Notes: generated by a model not told the origin, from the letters alone. DNA of 64,000 nt from Lineus longissimus (GCF_910592395.1 NC_088315.1:14367808-14431807), one strand, 5' to 3'; shown: positions 1-15,500, counted from the stretch's first letter. Numbers and translations are program-made.

Positions 1-455
1 AACGCATTCTTGGAGCCTGTCCAGTAGAATGTGATGATCGACAGTATTGAAGGCTGCTAACAAATCTAGCAAAACCAAGAGTACCTCCTCTCCCCTGTCG
101 AGATATGTCAAAATATGGTCCGACATCTTTAGTAGAACAGTTTCAGTACCATGATTCGGTCGAAAGCCAGATTGAGAGAGTGCTCTGCCATGTGAGATCG
201 GAGGCGAGCAGCTACTACGCGTTCAATCAGCTTGGACAAATATGAGAGGTTCGACACAGGGCGATAATTTGATAGCAAATCCTTGTCGAGTGATGGCTTT
301 TTCAGCAGTGGCTTGACAATGGCAGACTTCAAGGAGCACGGGACACTAGCACAGGTCAATGATTTGTTTATGATATTTACCAGAACTGGGAGTACAGGGT
401 TCAAACACTTCTTCAGGAGCCAGGTTGGAATGGGTCCAACTCACAACTCTTTGCA
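1..455 (-). mobile_element. Degenerate CR1/L2-like LINE reverse transcriptase fragment
   Basis: Reading leftward, the translation gives the fingers part of a non-LTR reverse transcriptase (PIPTWLLKKC, then SNYRPVSNLSYLSKLIERV at about 260-190). After a frame change near 150-170 it continues with SQSGFRPNHGTETVLLK and the palm motif-A region LLVLLDLLAAFNTVDHH, which runs off the left edge. A TGA stop interrupts the frame just upstream of the PIPTW block. The D of the usual LDLSAAFDTVDH motif is N here. Two broken frames and the missing 5' part mark it as a dead fragment. Family assignment beyond CR1/L2-like is inference from motif wording. Confidence 0.85.
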
Positions 456-479
456 GGAAGATGCATTATCAGCTTCCTG

Positions 480-2446
480 ACCTCATCATGTTCGTCAGTT
501 GTAATGTAGTTTCAATTGTTTACCATGTTTTACCCATCTCCGGGTATTGTCGGAGATTATTTTTGAACTATCTTATACCTATGTAACCTGTATATCCGGC
601 ATTTGTGAATGCTATCTCATTTTGCTAGTGGTCCCTCCAATTTAAAGTTCGACGTCGTTGAAAGCTCCCTGCAAATCCTTGAGCGTCTGACATCAGTTGG
701 GTTTCCAGTGAAGCAAATAGGGGATAGCGCTACAGCACCATCCACAAAGAGTGTCAATCCCTTTTTCTGAACGATGCGAGGTATTTCCAGTAGATTAGGC
801 ATCGTATCGTATAGCAGCATAATGTAATGTCAGCTAAAGGCTATTTAAAGATAATTGCTGAAGGCGCTACAACGCACATTTTACATGCGCTAAAGTGCAT
901 GTACATGTCCAATGGTAACAATTTTCGCCAAAAAAATTTTATGCTAACATCCCGCGAAAGATTTGAGATGAAGCTTTGAAGCAAGGACCTGGCCGGAAAA
1001 GTGCTCTATCAGAAATCAAACTTACTTCACCAGATCCTCTCTTTCCATTTGCTGTTTGAGGCAAATATAGTCGCATAATGACGTGATAAGCAGGTATGTT
1101 GTAATCTGGACCTTTTTTGTAATCAATCGCTGGAGGAATGATTATGTAAGTCAACTGCAAAATCAGTTCATTGATACTGATATCATAGGTAGGACACGAC
1201 CCTTCAGAAACAGTTGGCAGTAAGAGGATCATATACCTTCTGTTTCTAATGTTAATGGTAACCTGACACATTGAAGGTGATACAGCATGACATGTGTAAA
1301 AGGGCGGCATTTTATAAAACAGGCCACTGGTGTGCTAAATGATACTTTGAGTAAAATATTATTTTTAAAATCTGAGAGGCAATACAAGTTTCGTTCGAGT
1401 TTCAGTTTTAGTGGATCAGTTGGCCCCGATCCCAATTTACAGGATTATCCTCCTTTGGAGGAATGGAGTACATACCTAGGTTATGTCCAGTCTGAACATA
1501 CGTTTCCACGTTGCACATAAGGTATAAAATCCTAGCCGAATGCAATATGAGGTTACACTGATGGACTGAGCATATCTGCGGATGTAGGCCTCAGAAAATA
1601 TCACGTGAATAACAGATTTGAGGAGAAAAATATGACTACTATAATTCATGTGGCCCATATCGTTCGTTTAAAGGCCACTGCAGTCGAGACGATTCAACCA
1701 TTTCGGTTTCGACAAATCTTTAGTGTTCAGCAAAGACCTTGTATTTGTTCAATTTTGTTACGTTTTGAGAAAATGACAGGATCCCCCGAAAACAGCTCAG
1801 ATAGAATAGAGAAAACTCAATGGTGCAGAAAAGCAGATTTAATGACGTCTGAAGACAAATACATGTAGTTTGAATCGATTAAAAACACAACGCGATGCAA
1901 AAGTTCAAGATTACATGATGGGGAAAGGTTCCATTTACAGCAGGTTTTCGCCATGTTTATATTGTTTGAAAAGCTTTTGGTTATAGCAAGATACTACAAA
2001 GATACAAGCAAAAAACCAAATTCAAATTTCACACAGAACGCAATGCAAACACATTGATTTTACAATTTATAAAAGTCGTTCACTTTTCCTTGTTACCCAA
2101 AATTACAAAACGACATTGTTTGAAGCTATGATCAGGTCTTTTATCATTTGTTGATTTGGAAACCTCACAGAAACTGCATTTTTGCATGGACCCAGCTCTT
2201 CCTAGTCCGCAATGTTTGTTTCCGGTCTTTTCTTTTCACTCCACAAACCGCACACACCGGGGTGGGTTGAGATTTGGGAGCTAGAAAGTCACGCGAGAAA
2301 ATCGCATTCGACGAATTCGACTCGTCGGTGAACATCGTTTTCTGGTCGAGAAGGGAGTCGAATACAGCCCTTCGTCCAGCTGTCGTGCTAAACAAAGCAT
2401 GAAAACTACGTGCCGTTAATACACAACCCCGAGATTACGGGTACCT
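480..2446. other. No gene recognised; probable PKHD1L1 3' UTR and intergenic DNA
   Basis: I see no exon-like reading with splice sites here. The part next to 2,446 must include the 3' untranslated region of PKHD1L1, which ends at the TAG at 2,447-2,449. I found no clear AATAAA signal in the expected orientation near the stop. Short open frames in this stretch carry no recognisable motif. Confidence 0.4.
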
Positions 2447-3554
2447 CTACTCGATATACGTCATACTCTCAGATGCCCTCAGTTGGTTCGGGGGCCTGTT
2501 TGCACTCACCCGGCGGGTTGTGGTAGTGGACATATGGCCTGCCTGTTTGTTCAGGCCATGACGGGGAGTTGGGATGATCTGCCCGGAGATCGCAGCAACT
2601 GGTGAATGTCCATTTACCGAACCATCAAACTGCTGGGAGGGCTCCTGGCTGTAAGGTGGTGGATGCAGGGGTGATGGTGTCATCACGTCTCTTGGTGAGG
2701 GAGAAGCCCCATGCCAGTTGAGACTTATTGCATCTTCGTTGAGTGGATTGATGAAGTTGCGACTTGGAGTCTCTGATCTGCTTTGCTTTGTCTCCTGGTC
2801 AAGCTTGTCTGAAAAGAACGACAGATTATATCAGTCTTCACGGGGTACGCACAGTTCGTGGTTACTTGTTGTCCACGAAAATTGGAATGCTGTTCTACAC
2901 AATGACGTAGTGCAGTTATTATGGTTACGAATTTGCTGAAACTTGGTATACGTGAATTTGTGTATCTGTCTACATAACGGTACATGACAAATTCAATGAG
3001 AATGATTGGTGATCTTCGGTAGGCTTGATTTTTCTCCTCACTTATCCCATTCCTTTTACTCAACTGACAGCTAACTACTATCATTCGATAGAATAACAAA
3101 TGATAATCAGACATCTGTCAAATATTACTTACCTTTCCTTTTCTTTGCACAGTGAACCGCGGCACCAACCCCCACAATTATGCCACCAGCTACCACACTG
3201 CATACCACGGCTATGATAACAGTGTTGGTGTTTACGTCATTACTCCTCTCCTGAAAAATCGAATTCATTACTTGATTTTAAGGAGCAAATATACTCTCTC
3301 TTTGGTTTTATTAGCTAGAGTTATCGAGCATTGCATAGCTGTCGGTGGAAACCATTTGTTATCAATAAATTCAAAGGGAAGACAAAGCCTTACCTCTGTG
3401 TACAACCTGCCATCTACATATAAGGTCCCATCACTCTTCATCGTATAACCACTAAATGTGATAGTGTAGTTGCCTAGGCTGGCATACAGAGTCTTATGGA
3501 AGTCATCTATATCGGTCACACTGCCGTGGACTTGGAAAGCCACCACTATACTTC
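2447..3554 (-). CDS. PKHD1L1: PKHD1L1 exons 58-60: juxtamembrane, transmembrane and tail
   Basis: Exon 3,394-3,554 encodes a short alpha/beta-looking segment (VVAFQVHGSVTDIDDFHK). Exon 3,133-3,250 encodes TVIIAVVCSVVAGGIIVGVG followed by AAVHCAKKRK, a clear transmembrane helix with a basic stop-transfer end. The final exon 2,447-2,808 encodes a 119-residue cytoplasmic tail rich in Pro, Ser and Gln (HPPPYSQEPSQQ, a PPPY motif), ending SMTYIE. The PPxY motif could bind WW-domain proteins. That is inference. Placement of one hydrophobic helix near the C-terminus matches the family. Confidence 0.92.
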
Positions 3555-6500
3555 CTGTAATGGACAGAAAATGAAGTCTTAGTCTACTGTACTGCGTTAA
3601 GGACGGTCTATGGTCTATGAGAATTACTAAACTGAACATAAAGTGACCATAATGTTTCTTTTAGACTTAAGTCTTAGTCTACGAAGTCTTAAGTCTTCCG
3701 TTCTTTCAGAGGAGATAACCACGATTCCTATTACCTTGACAGTCCCAAATGTTTCGAATGCCCAATGTCTTTTGCAGGCGTAAAAATTCCACAATCAAGT
3801 CATGCCCTACTCACCCTTAGATGCTTGGCAGCCGCTGAAATGCACCTTGGAGTATTTCACTGTCATGTCATTCTCCACGGTGGTACAGAATGCTTCCTCA
3901 TCGCCATCAACAGTGCTGTAATCAGTTATGAAGCGAAGTTTGCATTCCTTGTTTGACTCGTATGAGGTACCATCGCTGACCGTAACCCGTTGCACTAACT
4001 CGATTTCGTATCCTGTTGGATTTGACACCAACTGCACCACTAACGCATAACTTCCTTTCATGGTGAAAGAGAGGTCAGTAAACGTTATCACATTGTTGGT
4101 CAAGTCTATGGTTCCTTGTTTGTGTCCTTGTAGTTCGCCGAGATGCTTTGCCTTCGTGTGCAGAGCTATAGACGCTGTCCATGTATGGCCCTGAAACAAT
4201 TTTTAAAAAGCCCCAACTAGACGTGGTTCTTTTGCAATTTTTCCAAACGCAGCAGTCAGTATTTATTACGGTCCTTACAGTTTACTTTGTCTATAGACAC
4301 TTAATATTATTAAAACTATATGACCCAAACAGAAATGCTGAACTGAGAACAAAATGATGTGGCAACAAAATTGGGTAAAGCTACGCCAAAAACCCATCGA
4401 CTTGACCTATATAAAGAAAATCTCAAATTACAGTCAGTGGTTAGTTGACTAGTTGGTCGTTTGGTGAGTGCAGGTTGTTTGCTAAAAATAAAAAAATGTA
4501 ACAGGAAATAAAAGTCCAGCACAATTCATCACCTACCTTCCAATTCAAATTTAGTCCCGCCTTCGCATCCCCCGTATCGGTGACATTCAGCTTCATATCA
4601 AACATCTCTCCCTTCATATAGTATTTGACGAGATTCGTTACGGTGAGTCTCAGTTTCCGACGGTGGACATCCAGCGGCTGGCTTGCTATACTCTTCCGTT
4701 CTGACAACGTGGGGTTAGTAAGAGTGAAATCTATAATGTAGCCGCTGCCATGATGACGTATTTGCAGATCGGTAAACTTCACGACACCGTCAACAAACGT
4801 TGCTGTTGATTCTCCTATCAGTGTAGTCTTTGGGTTGCTGCCGCTACGAAGGGTGGCAGAAACCGTCCAGTTTGTTGTGGCAGTCCCGACGTTGTCGAGG
4901 GGAACACCCTGTCAAAGGAAACAACGTTATTGTCAGTTTGTTACCATTTCACAACTGATTGACTATGTTACAGAAAGAATATAAGCTGGCCGTCTGACCG
5001 TGTTCTGCGCTGACGACTAAGAAACAAATGTCAAACCGCGAGAATAATCACCTAACAGCTTTGGAAGGAAGCATATTGTTCCCCATCTCAAACTATTTAG
5101 AGTTCCCTTTTTGGTCGACTCTTGCTGGCCTCTACCGAATTCAAGTAGTGGCTGCATTTGATAAGGAAGAACTATTCACATGTTATATTTGCCTCACCAT
5201 AGGCTCCATTTCCATACATACATCGTTCTGGTTTTCGCCCTTTTGTGTAGTACTGTGTAACAATGATCATGAGTAGAGAACAAAAGAAAACAAAATTCTT
5301 GCAGCAATCTAAAGTGCCAATCCTCTCACCTTAGCATCTGTGAACCTGAGCCAAGGCTGTGTTTTGAATGGCAATCCCTCTGACAACCCATCAGGATATC
5401 GTTCAAATATGAGGCTGTCAGGTACACCCACTGGAGGCGGTGGTCCTCGCCCCATGTTGTTGATCTTCGAGATATAAGCAGCATACTCAGGTGATCCGAC
5501 CTTTGGGGGCGGAGGCGAGACGGTGGTCGTATGGATCGTGATATTTAGTATAATTGAGAGTTGGTTCGTCTGAGTTTCATCCACCAGTTTTTGAGATAAT
5601 TGAAACAGATTAATTTGACTTCCTCCAGTGTTTGAAATAACTATTGTCACGACCATGGATGTGGTTGCTCGGCGACGTCGTCCAGCACTCATTGCACCAG
5701 ACACACCAACAATCTTAATCGTATTCTTCGGAATACCGAGAAACATAGCAAGATTAATAATAATATTTGTCCCATAAAACTCTGCGGTCGTCATTTTAGG
5801 CAACCCGAAATCGACTACGATTCCCTCTTTAATTTCGATATCTATGAGCTCCTTTCCTCTCATAATAACTGTCAACAGTTGCGTTTTTCCATCGAAATAA
5901 TTTGTTCCAGCACTGTCCGTGATTTTCGGTTCCGAGAACCCGGTAGACTGGTAGATCTTCTCGTTTTTCTCATTGACCTTGACATTTGCGGGGTCTACCA
6001 AAACACTTTCAGTACCTTTGCTGACCTCCAGTTCCTGACGTGTTTTGTAAAATATGGACACCATCATGGAGTCTGTGGCTGTCACATCTAAGAGACGCAG
6101 GCGAAGCTTCTGGGGCGCTGTACTGCTGAAGAAGATTTTGATGCACTTCCCTGAAAAGAGGACAGTGTGTCGTGATATATCACTTCTTGTACATAAACTA
6201 AGTGACTCAACAAATGACAAGAACCTAACCGAATCCAATGGCAGCCAGTCCAGCAATGTGATGTCATGTTAAGACATCTCAACTTGCTGATACCACGTTC
6301 TTTTAGAAGTCAAATTCCTGTATTATGTAGCGTTAATGTTTTGCCAGACTTTATGACTCTTTGTGTTAGTAGTATTAGTAATGTTAGTGGATGAAAATTG
6401 CTTGGGACATTTGCAGATTCGAAAAACAAAGACCAAGTCTTGATATTAGTATATCAATCACACTTTCATACAAGTACTTACCAAGAGGCGCAACCGCCCA

Positions 6501-9500
6501 GAACGTTGATATCCGCTTCTGACAAGTATAGCCAGAGCACCATCCGTGATCCATGGGTCCATTTAGAAGATCCACGTATTGGTCACTTGCCCCATTACAA
6601 CTGATTATGGCCACTGGTGAGAGCCGCCTCGTCTCGGTGTCTGCGTCCATGCTCTCAATAACAAGCTGTGCGTACCGTAAACTATCCTTGCATTGGTACG
6701 CCTGCCATTCCTTTAATAGTTTGCACTTCTTGTCTCGATAAATACCTGAAGAGTGAATGATTCGAACTGACACTGAGAATGAACCTTTAAACAGACAGCA
6801 AAATAGTCTTTATCAGTATTCTTTTCTCTTGGTATCGCTTTTCTTTTCTGGGTTTATAGAAGACGTGTTTGCAGTAGACCTTCAGGTTTTCTGACGTATT
6901 ATCTCTGTCTAATGTTTACCGTAAATATTGAGGGATACCTCAACATGGTTCCATTGGTTAGAAAAATCTTGTTTTGAAGATTGGTTTGAAATAGAGTGAT
7001 GATACAAATCTGAGCTGTTGTGAAAAAAAGTTGGTAGTTTGTACTTGTCTCACGAGGATTCATTTCTTGCTGGTTAGCTTGTTGATGTTCACTGGCTATC
7101 TTGCAGAATGTCAATATCCCTGTTGTCAACAAAGCCCGAACAATTTGCCGATAGCCATGCAGTTTTCATACTTGAACTAATAGAGCTAAATATTTCGTCT
7201 TTCACAAAACACAAACCTTTGTTTGGGCAGACATCAGTCACCTTTAGCTTCACCCCATTCTCATCCTGCAGGGCCACCTTCGGTATCCTATAGTCACCAA
7301 CACCTCGTACTGGATCGCCGCCCCACTCAAACTCCGCCTCGGGAAGGATGGTACCTTCCCCTGACCCACCGGTAAGCGAACCATCTTTATCTTTGATAAA
7401 ACACTTCTTTTTTGCATCGCATTCCATGTCTACGCAATCGCTAGGGTTGATTCGTCTGTGGAATACAACAATGTGATGAAAAAGCTGGGCAGATTTTCAT
7501 TGCATGTCTACTAATAGACCTAATATCGTTGATTTGAGACTCTTTGTCGTAAAGCTGTGTCCTTAATCTGCCTTCTATGATAGAAAACCCACTTTCATCA
7601 CGTTAGTGGCGAACACGTGTACCGGTAGCCATTTCTTGCCCTACGATTGCCGTCTAAACGAATTGAAATGGTTTATGAAGTATCAGCTCAAACGTAAAGG
7701 GAAAAAAACAATTGGGCTACCAACGCTGCGGCAAAGCAGCGTATTCCTGTGTAGATTGTGTCTATACCAACAATCAACTGACTTGAGGTGAAAGGAGAGT
7801 ATTTACCCTTTATCTGCTCGGTGGAAAAATGCTATGCTTTCGTCCTCAACTTCATCAAGTATTAGGTTATCTGTACTGATGCTGTGTAAGTGATCCTCCT
7901 GCGCAGGGTTGGTACTAAATATGTAACTTCGCCGCCATCTTGTGCCACATTGCCTGTTTTTGAAACCATGAAACATGGTGTCTGAAGACAAAGATAGTTT
8001 ACTTGTGTAGCTACATGAATGTCGAACTCTGAATGAGAAGACAATTCTACGACATCATGGGGGAATAACGGTGCCAATATTGTTAAGGTCGGATACCAAA
8101 AGCCTTTCAAAGCCGTTGTTTATTTCGAAAGTTAGACAACCAATGATGAAGCAATAATGTATCACAACATCACACCACAGACTCCTATGTAAAAGTCGAT
8201 GACTACTTTCTCAGCTGTAAACTACTGCTTTTTGGGCCTATTTTGATAAGAGTTCGTGCAGAAAGCAATTTCTACTTGGTTACTTCACGGTAACCAACGT
8301 GCTTGCTGTCCCGCCGTCGAAGAAATAGCACCCCTGAACTGCCAGTCCGATACAAGATGTTCACTTACCTTTTACCAAAGTGTGACCAGATATTGCTGGG
8401 TACGACATAGCTCCCTTGAACTGCTTCATATTTGAAGGGGCGCCATTGTATTTGGACAAGAACATTGGCCATCCCACACCAGTATATCCACCTTTCACGT
8501 CCCACGACCGCGAATTTGCGCTGAATTCGATATTCTTATCGGTTCTGTGATCCACGTCGTCCTCGCAATGCAATTCACCACTCTCCGCTATGAGAGAATG
8601 CTTGATTGTGACGGTTTTTTCTTCGCAGACGTGGCTGACTGATGGAGGCCCAATGACGATGTTTAAGGTCCCAACTGTGTTGTCAGAAAGCAGAAGATTG
8701 CTCATTTCTACTTTACTTTCTGTTTGGGAATACGCTCCATAGTCGAACGCCCGCCATATTTTGAAACCTGAGATCAAGGTGCAGTCTTTTTGCTCGTCGC
8801 CGGGTAGTTGAAAGGTTCCTAAGGTGCAAGAAATGATATTTTAAGTATGTCGGTTATCTAGTGTACGATGTTGGGTGGGATGCCGCAGTTTAGCAGCAAT
8901 AAATCGACACCGCATACCTCAAAGGGTGTGGGTACATGTACACTTATCTGAAATGGGACTGGCAGATTTGGACAGCAATTATAGATCGAAAGCTCAATAC
9001 GATGATGAACATATGTGCACATGATTCGAATTATATTTTTCTATTGTGATTTTTTCCTGCCTTTATATTGCCATACTCTTTATAAATCTGCATACCAATT
9101 AACACTGCATGGGCTTCATTATTCTTGTACTTGGGCGCTGCAGAGCAGATCTCTCCTCTGATTCGATAGCCAGCTCTGTCCGACCCGGCCACCACGTTCC
9201 CTTCCAATGTCAGATTATCTGCTTTATTAACCACGATCCCAGCTGGCCACTTAGTATTCGTTGGTTCAATTCGTCCGTAGTAATGTCCTTGCCAAATTAG
9301 TTGGGTGACGAGGTTGTCGCGGATGACATTATTCATGCCTTCAACTTCGATTCCTGTAAAAAGAAGAGTGTTTTTATGGCATTTCAGATTTTCAATTGCT
9401 TTGCAAAAATTTATGGTCAGTTTAGTGCTGTTTATTTGTGTATGATGGAAAGATGGTGACCTATTTTCTGCTTAAAAATCAGTTTAATTAGGTATAGGCT

Positions 9501-12500
9501 AGCTTTCACCGGGACAGAGGTGAAACTGTAAACCGTGAGACCAACAAGTAAAAAATTACTGAATTACCTGATCCAACTGGCCGAAATACAACATTGTTCT
9601 CTAGGGTGACTCCATTTGCTCTAAACACACCAATTGCCGTAGAAAATCCGTGACTAAAGGAACATCCTTTAACGAATGATGGATTCTTTGTCGTTGAATC
9701 TCCAGTGTTGAGAAAAGCCAAGCCAAAGCGAGGATCGTACGAATCCGAAAAGCCCAACTGTCCATAGTTTCTAAACCTGACGTTGCGGATTCGAGCCGCA
9801 CCTGAAGTATAAAAAAATTGTGTAGAACAGCTTTTCATAGTAATAACAAAACTTACGGCGAAAATCTAGATAGTCACTTTAAAAAAGATTATCGCCCTCA
9901 AGATATCATAAGATATAACAATTTGATTTGGTACAATTTATTGTATTGGTGGTATCGTTCTACCATTGTGCTAAAATTTGGACTTAAAGTGCGAAGGCGT
10001 ATAAAACTGCCTAAATCACATGGCCACAAGTACCTCATAACATTACGATACCTACCAGTTGTGACAGCAGTGCTGGTATAGGCCGATCCGATGAGCACCC
10101 TTGCACCAAACGCCTCTGCTTGCATATTATCGTACTCTGCACCAATGATTTCGATGGACCTGGAAAGTAGCCCAACCTCCGCAGCAAGCCTGAACTCCTT
10201 ATTGCTTGACTTGAGTTTTGCTGACGTCGCATTTATAGCTGAAAAATGTCGGGATCGTTGAGCAGTAAATAAAACGGTACTGTCTTGATCAGAATTATGT
10301 AAAAAACTGTTTTGTTTCATCATAGCTGACGGATAACTTAATTACAGAAATTTATTTCAGAGTGATGTGGATGATAATGATACGAGAGGAAAGGTAAAAC
10401 TAACAGATTCGCACATGCAATTCTCGATATTCTGATCGGCATAGCGTAGCTAAAATTACCCAACCAAAAACTAATATTTCGAAGCCATACTTACCAATAT
10501 GATCGTAAGCCAAACTTGCATTTAAGGTAAGTGAATTTCCTGATACATTCGTTATCGCAAATGTCTCTGTTTCCGAGGTTTTAAATGATGTAGACGTAAG
10601 AACAATCTCATCTCCAGCTCCCCAGTCACGCTTGTCATCTATTTCGATTGTGTTGTCACCTTTTTTGGCAGTTTTTGCCAGCCTGGCCAAGGATCTGTTT
10701 GGTACACGTGGTTTTCCGAAGAGGTCCAGCACGCCGAATACCGCTGTTTAAGTATATGATAAGAATGTGTTATTTTATTCTTGCTAAATTATATGTATAT
10801 TATTTCTAAATATTCTAAACAGTTGTTTCGAAAAAACCCACGTCTAAGCTCTATAAATAGCGAGATGAAAGACATGTAGTATCCCGAGTAAGTTTTTAGT
10901 GTTAATTTTCGCTGTCTTTGACGGAGCCCACTTTGTCAGAATAGCTTGGATGGATATTTAACAGTTAGCATATGTAGCGACGTGTATGGCAAAGACTTTT
11001 CAATGAAATCTGGCAAGTTCAAGTTTTATTAACCTAAAACTTTGGATCCGATGGATGGCGCTCCCTGCAGCTGTACCCAGGGAGTCGATTGAGTGCCAAG
11101 TAATTCTATTTTTAATCTCCCGTTCAAAGGAAGATCCGCTTTACTCCCACTAGTGAAGATCTTGCCGCCCAATAAAATCACGTGGGTGGCTCTTAAATGG
11201 ATGAGATCTGATTCCTGGTCGTTTGAAAATTCCAACCATCCATGTACGAAGAGCTTCCCAAGTCTTGGCAGCTGCCGTCCGATGCTGCCACTGACGAAAA
11301 CATATTGATCTGAAAAAAATGGCCATTTTCCAGGTTTAGGTGGATGTGAGAACAAATTGGGTCGATGTTCGTAGACTAGTCTATTTCTTTTAAAAACAAG
11401 TAGTGAAACAGGGCTATTTTATAAGCATCATTTCTTCTTCTTCGTCACTGGCTTCTAAGGGCATTAATTTTGTTAAGCGTCGCATCGTTTGGACTACGAT
11501 TGGGGAAATGACCTGTCGATTTAATCTTCAGGCAGAAGAACGACTTTTGTGGCATGCTGATGGACGATTTCTGATAGGTTGGATTTCAGATTTAACATTA
11601 TTTGTCGAGTTGTTGATTAAATAAGACTGACCTTTCGTGATAACAACGTCATCTCCATCTTCTGGGAGGCATGGAGCCTGACTTGTTCGACAGTTATTGC
11701 CGCCCAAACCTTTCGTAGCATTCTTCCAAGTATCGAGATCAAACCAACTTGTTCGTTGAGACGGTGCAATACTATACGGGTCGGGTTGGATGCAGCCTTT
11801 GAAGAAACATGTCTCGACCTTGAAGTCGATGTCTCTTGTTACTGGGCCTGGCGGTGCACCGATGCTCGTGATCCTATCCCGGCTGCTGACTGAAAGAGTC
11901 CAGTAGTGTCAGGAAGAAAATCATGGTGTTCGAGAATCATGAGAGAGAATGTTCCAATCTTTGCAAATATCAAAGCGAAAGATTACTCTTGTTTCTTCAT
12001 GACCAAGGATTATCATTTGCGTAGGCCTAAAACAGGAGGCTTCGGGAATGCGTATCATAAGAAGAAGGATTTTTGAAACCAGCGCTTTCAAAACACACCC
12101 CGTAGGTATCATTTGTAAATTTCTTGCTCACGTTCTTTACCAGATCGCTTATTTGTAAACGGTGTCAGAAGTAGTTAGGTGATGGGTTAAGGACTTACTC
12201 AGATAATTCAGCTTATTGGTCGACCTGTCGAAGTAATAATCTCCATTGAAGTTGTTGTCATAGGTCACCATACTGTTGCTGCTGTTAGCATCTTGGCCCG
12301 GGATAATGGAGAAACGGTCTGGTGCTTGAGTTAGGTTGTGGGCGATGATCACGCTATCAGTTACCTGTGAAAATAGCCTCAAAATAAACAGGTGTAACTG
12401 GATTCAGTGTCGCCCTAAGAAAAATGCCCTACCTATTTTTTTATTTAATTCCACGGGGTCTTGGTTCACAGATGCTTTAGAAAAACCCTTCCGAATTATT

Positions 12501-15500
12501 CACCTTGAGCATCTATCGAAATGTCACAAACAACTAAAAAAGATGGACACTGCTGGTTGTTTAGCTCACATGGCTGCACATCTTGATAGAGGGACCTCAG
12601 AATTGAGTTAGACTCGACGCAAAGGTACATATCTTACCTCAATGTTATAAACATTTGCTTTGTAGGATATGTTGGTAAGGTGGTTACTGTTCTCAAAACA
12701 CATCATGATTGGCTTGGTGTTGTTATCGACAGGCAGAATAGCCATCCATCCCTTTTTGTGAGTCAAGCGTTTTACCCTGAAAGGGGCTGTCGCCGTCCCG
12801 TGTTCGTTTTGAAACATCATAGTCTTTGCACTCAGTGAAGTTGGTAGAGCATTGTTCAGCGCAATCCTGAAGAATCTGACACTGGCATCGCATCCACTGG
12901 CAGCAACACCTCCCGAAAATTCGGACTTGTCTTGGCATTTTGAGGGATTGAGAAGGTCAGTTTTAGGAACAATTGTCATACCTTTTGTTCCAGACAATGT
13001 CCCGTCCACATCCACGAGACGTCCTTCGTGCAACCACTCGAATTTTGCCTTGTTTGGAGAGTTGCGCCAAACCGAATTTGAGAACGAGTACGACCACCCA
13101 CCACACTGATCTATGCATTTACCGTCAACTCTCGTTACTCGTATTCCATAACGGCCATTTTGGTTGAAGTTTGAGAAGGTAACGCCGTTGCACTCTAAAC
13201 CTGGACTAAACGGCAGAGACAATCCTGCTGCAGCTGAACCTGGTATAGAATAACCGGGGACATTATCTATCATGTGACTGTCTATAATCCTTGCGCTCTG
13301 TCCGTGTTTGATTAGTTTTATTTCAAGGCCAGATTTATCATTTGACACCATGACAAAATTTTTGAAATGTATGGCGCCAGTATTTACCGACTCTGCGCCT
13401 TTATCGCAGCCATATGTGTGAAAATCCTCAAACGTTGCAATCTCGGGTAGTTGTGCATCGCACGCGCCTCCTTGCATTGGATGATAAGTAGGGAATATCC
13501 AAAATCCAAACCAACCTAAAGAATGGGCCGAGTTATTCTTAAATACACCCAAAGGCACGTTTCTTGGGCATACATTAGGATCGAATGAGGGTCCTTCTGC
13601 ATGCTCATTCAAACGGTACCAGTAGCCGAAATGTGTTCCGCCAGCTGCCACGTTTCCAGTGACTGTGTTGTTTGGATTGGTCACCCATATGAAGGCAGGT
13701 GTGATGTCTTCGTTCAGAAGACTTGTACTCGACCGAACAAAGAGTCCAAGATTTTCATTGAAAGTATTACCAGTTTCTACCCCGTCTTCCAAGAAGAACG
13801 CACCACCCATCACGTTGTGTAGCACATTCTTCTCAACGACGACATTGTGTGTCCCGTGGATGTTCACAGCCCTGTTGAAGGTTTGATGGAAGCTGCAGCC
13901 CCTGACGTACGAACCATCCTGCCTGCCGTTTAAATGGAAATGTACTGGGTATCTCCCGAGTCTGAAGGCTTGCCCCACGAAGGTCAGTTCTGTGTAGGAT
14001 ATCCGTGCTGTGACAAACCCTTGGTTGGGGTCCGGAGCGTGTATCAGAATATGGGCACCGAACTGGTCACTGCCCATCTCCTCACCGAATCTCCCCTGAA
14101 AACAGGTCTGCGTTGCGAACTCTCCTGAAAGAGAAAAGAATCATAGACAGCCATCATGATGGAACTATATGACTGCAGTTGCGTGCATCGGGAAACATCA
14201 ATAGGCGGAGGCTGAAATTTGCATGATTGTAAGGAGCTTTTGGGTAGGGAGGAGGGAACTTATCTTCATCATCATTATCCTACCTGAGTGGAACCCTTTG
14301 GGACACTTCTCTATCTTAACGTTCCACTGTGGGTCATCAAAGCCGCGTATAACAACATTTCTGCTCAAGAGTCCGACCTCCGCTTTGATATCAACTATGG
14401 TTCCATCTACCGTCTTGGATTCGCCAAAGTGCTGGAACTGCAAGGGTCTATCCAGTGTGATAAGAGCTCCTGGAAAATAAACATTTATATGTTAATATTT
14501 CTTAAAGGACAGCGAGGATTAAGGCTGAATTTCGGACTCGGTTTCTACGGTGTCATGCTGAAACCTACAAAGATAACTGGAAGTTGGTATTTTTTTCCAT
14601 CGGAACTTATAAGTTGGAGGAGTCAACCTATTGTTTCTTTACACTATATGTATATCATACCTGAAACAGTGACAATTTTGCGCTTCTCAGTCTCAATCTG
14701 TGAATGCCTGTCAGATGTTGTAGCTATGACAATGGTTGCATTCACCGGCCAGTCTGAGACATCATGTGCAACCGTAATGGTCGTTGCCCCGGTGAGTGCG
14801 GTAGCCTCTAGTCGTGTCCATGTAGTCCCAAGCGATTTCCCTGAAGGAAAAAAAAATCATTTAATCTTTTCTATGAGGATGAAACAAGTATTGGGCATAA
14901 TTGCGGTGGAAAACCAGCTGACTGTATATAGATGTTGCAGAAAATGCAATTGGCCGACAACCTTACCATGGATATCCAGCGTTCCTTTCCTTAAACCGAT
15001 ACTCTTTGAGCCGTAAATGGGCAGCTCTGGTGACCTTGCACTTCCATACATGGTTATGACAGCCCGGTGCTGGTACGGTTTCGTTTCTGATCCGATCTGG
15101 AAGAGGCCTCCATCAGTGATGAGGATGTTTTCTGAGTTGAGATTGATGTCTTTAGTGTCACTCACGATGAGTGTTCCACCTGCAACACAGAGACAGTTGT
15201 CCATGTATATGAAAGACAGCCCACAAATAATTTAAACCACATTAACTTTGCTTGTATCACGTTTAGAAAAAGTAAGGATATGTGCAATTTCGAAACCATT
15301 GTGCAGGGACGCCTCTCTCTTCTCCATATACGTTCCCATTAGCTTGCTCATCTGGCACGTCTATAACCAACCATTGGAATGAGAAGACATCTCTCTTTTT
15401 CATACAGTTTGCCTTCCTCTTATTATTTTCTGCTTATTTTGTGAAATATGAATTCATTCACATTAATCTAAATTGTATTTGTCTCACCGTTGATAAGTAG

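Noticed and set aside
14288-15016. 242-codon plus-strand open frame
   Set aside because: It runs antisense over three phased G8 exons of PKHD1L1, crosses their introns and has no recognisable motif. It is a shadow frame.
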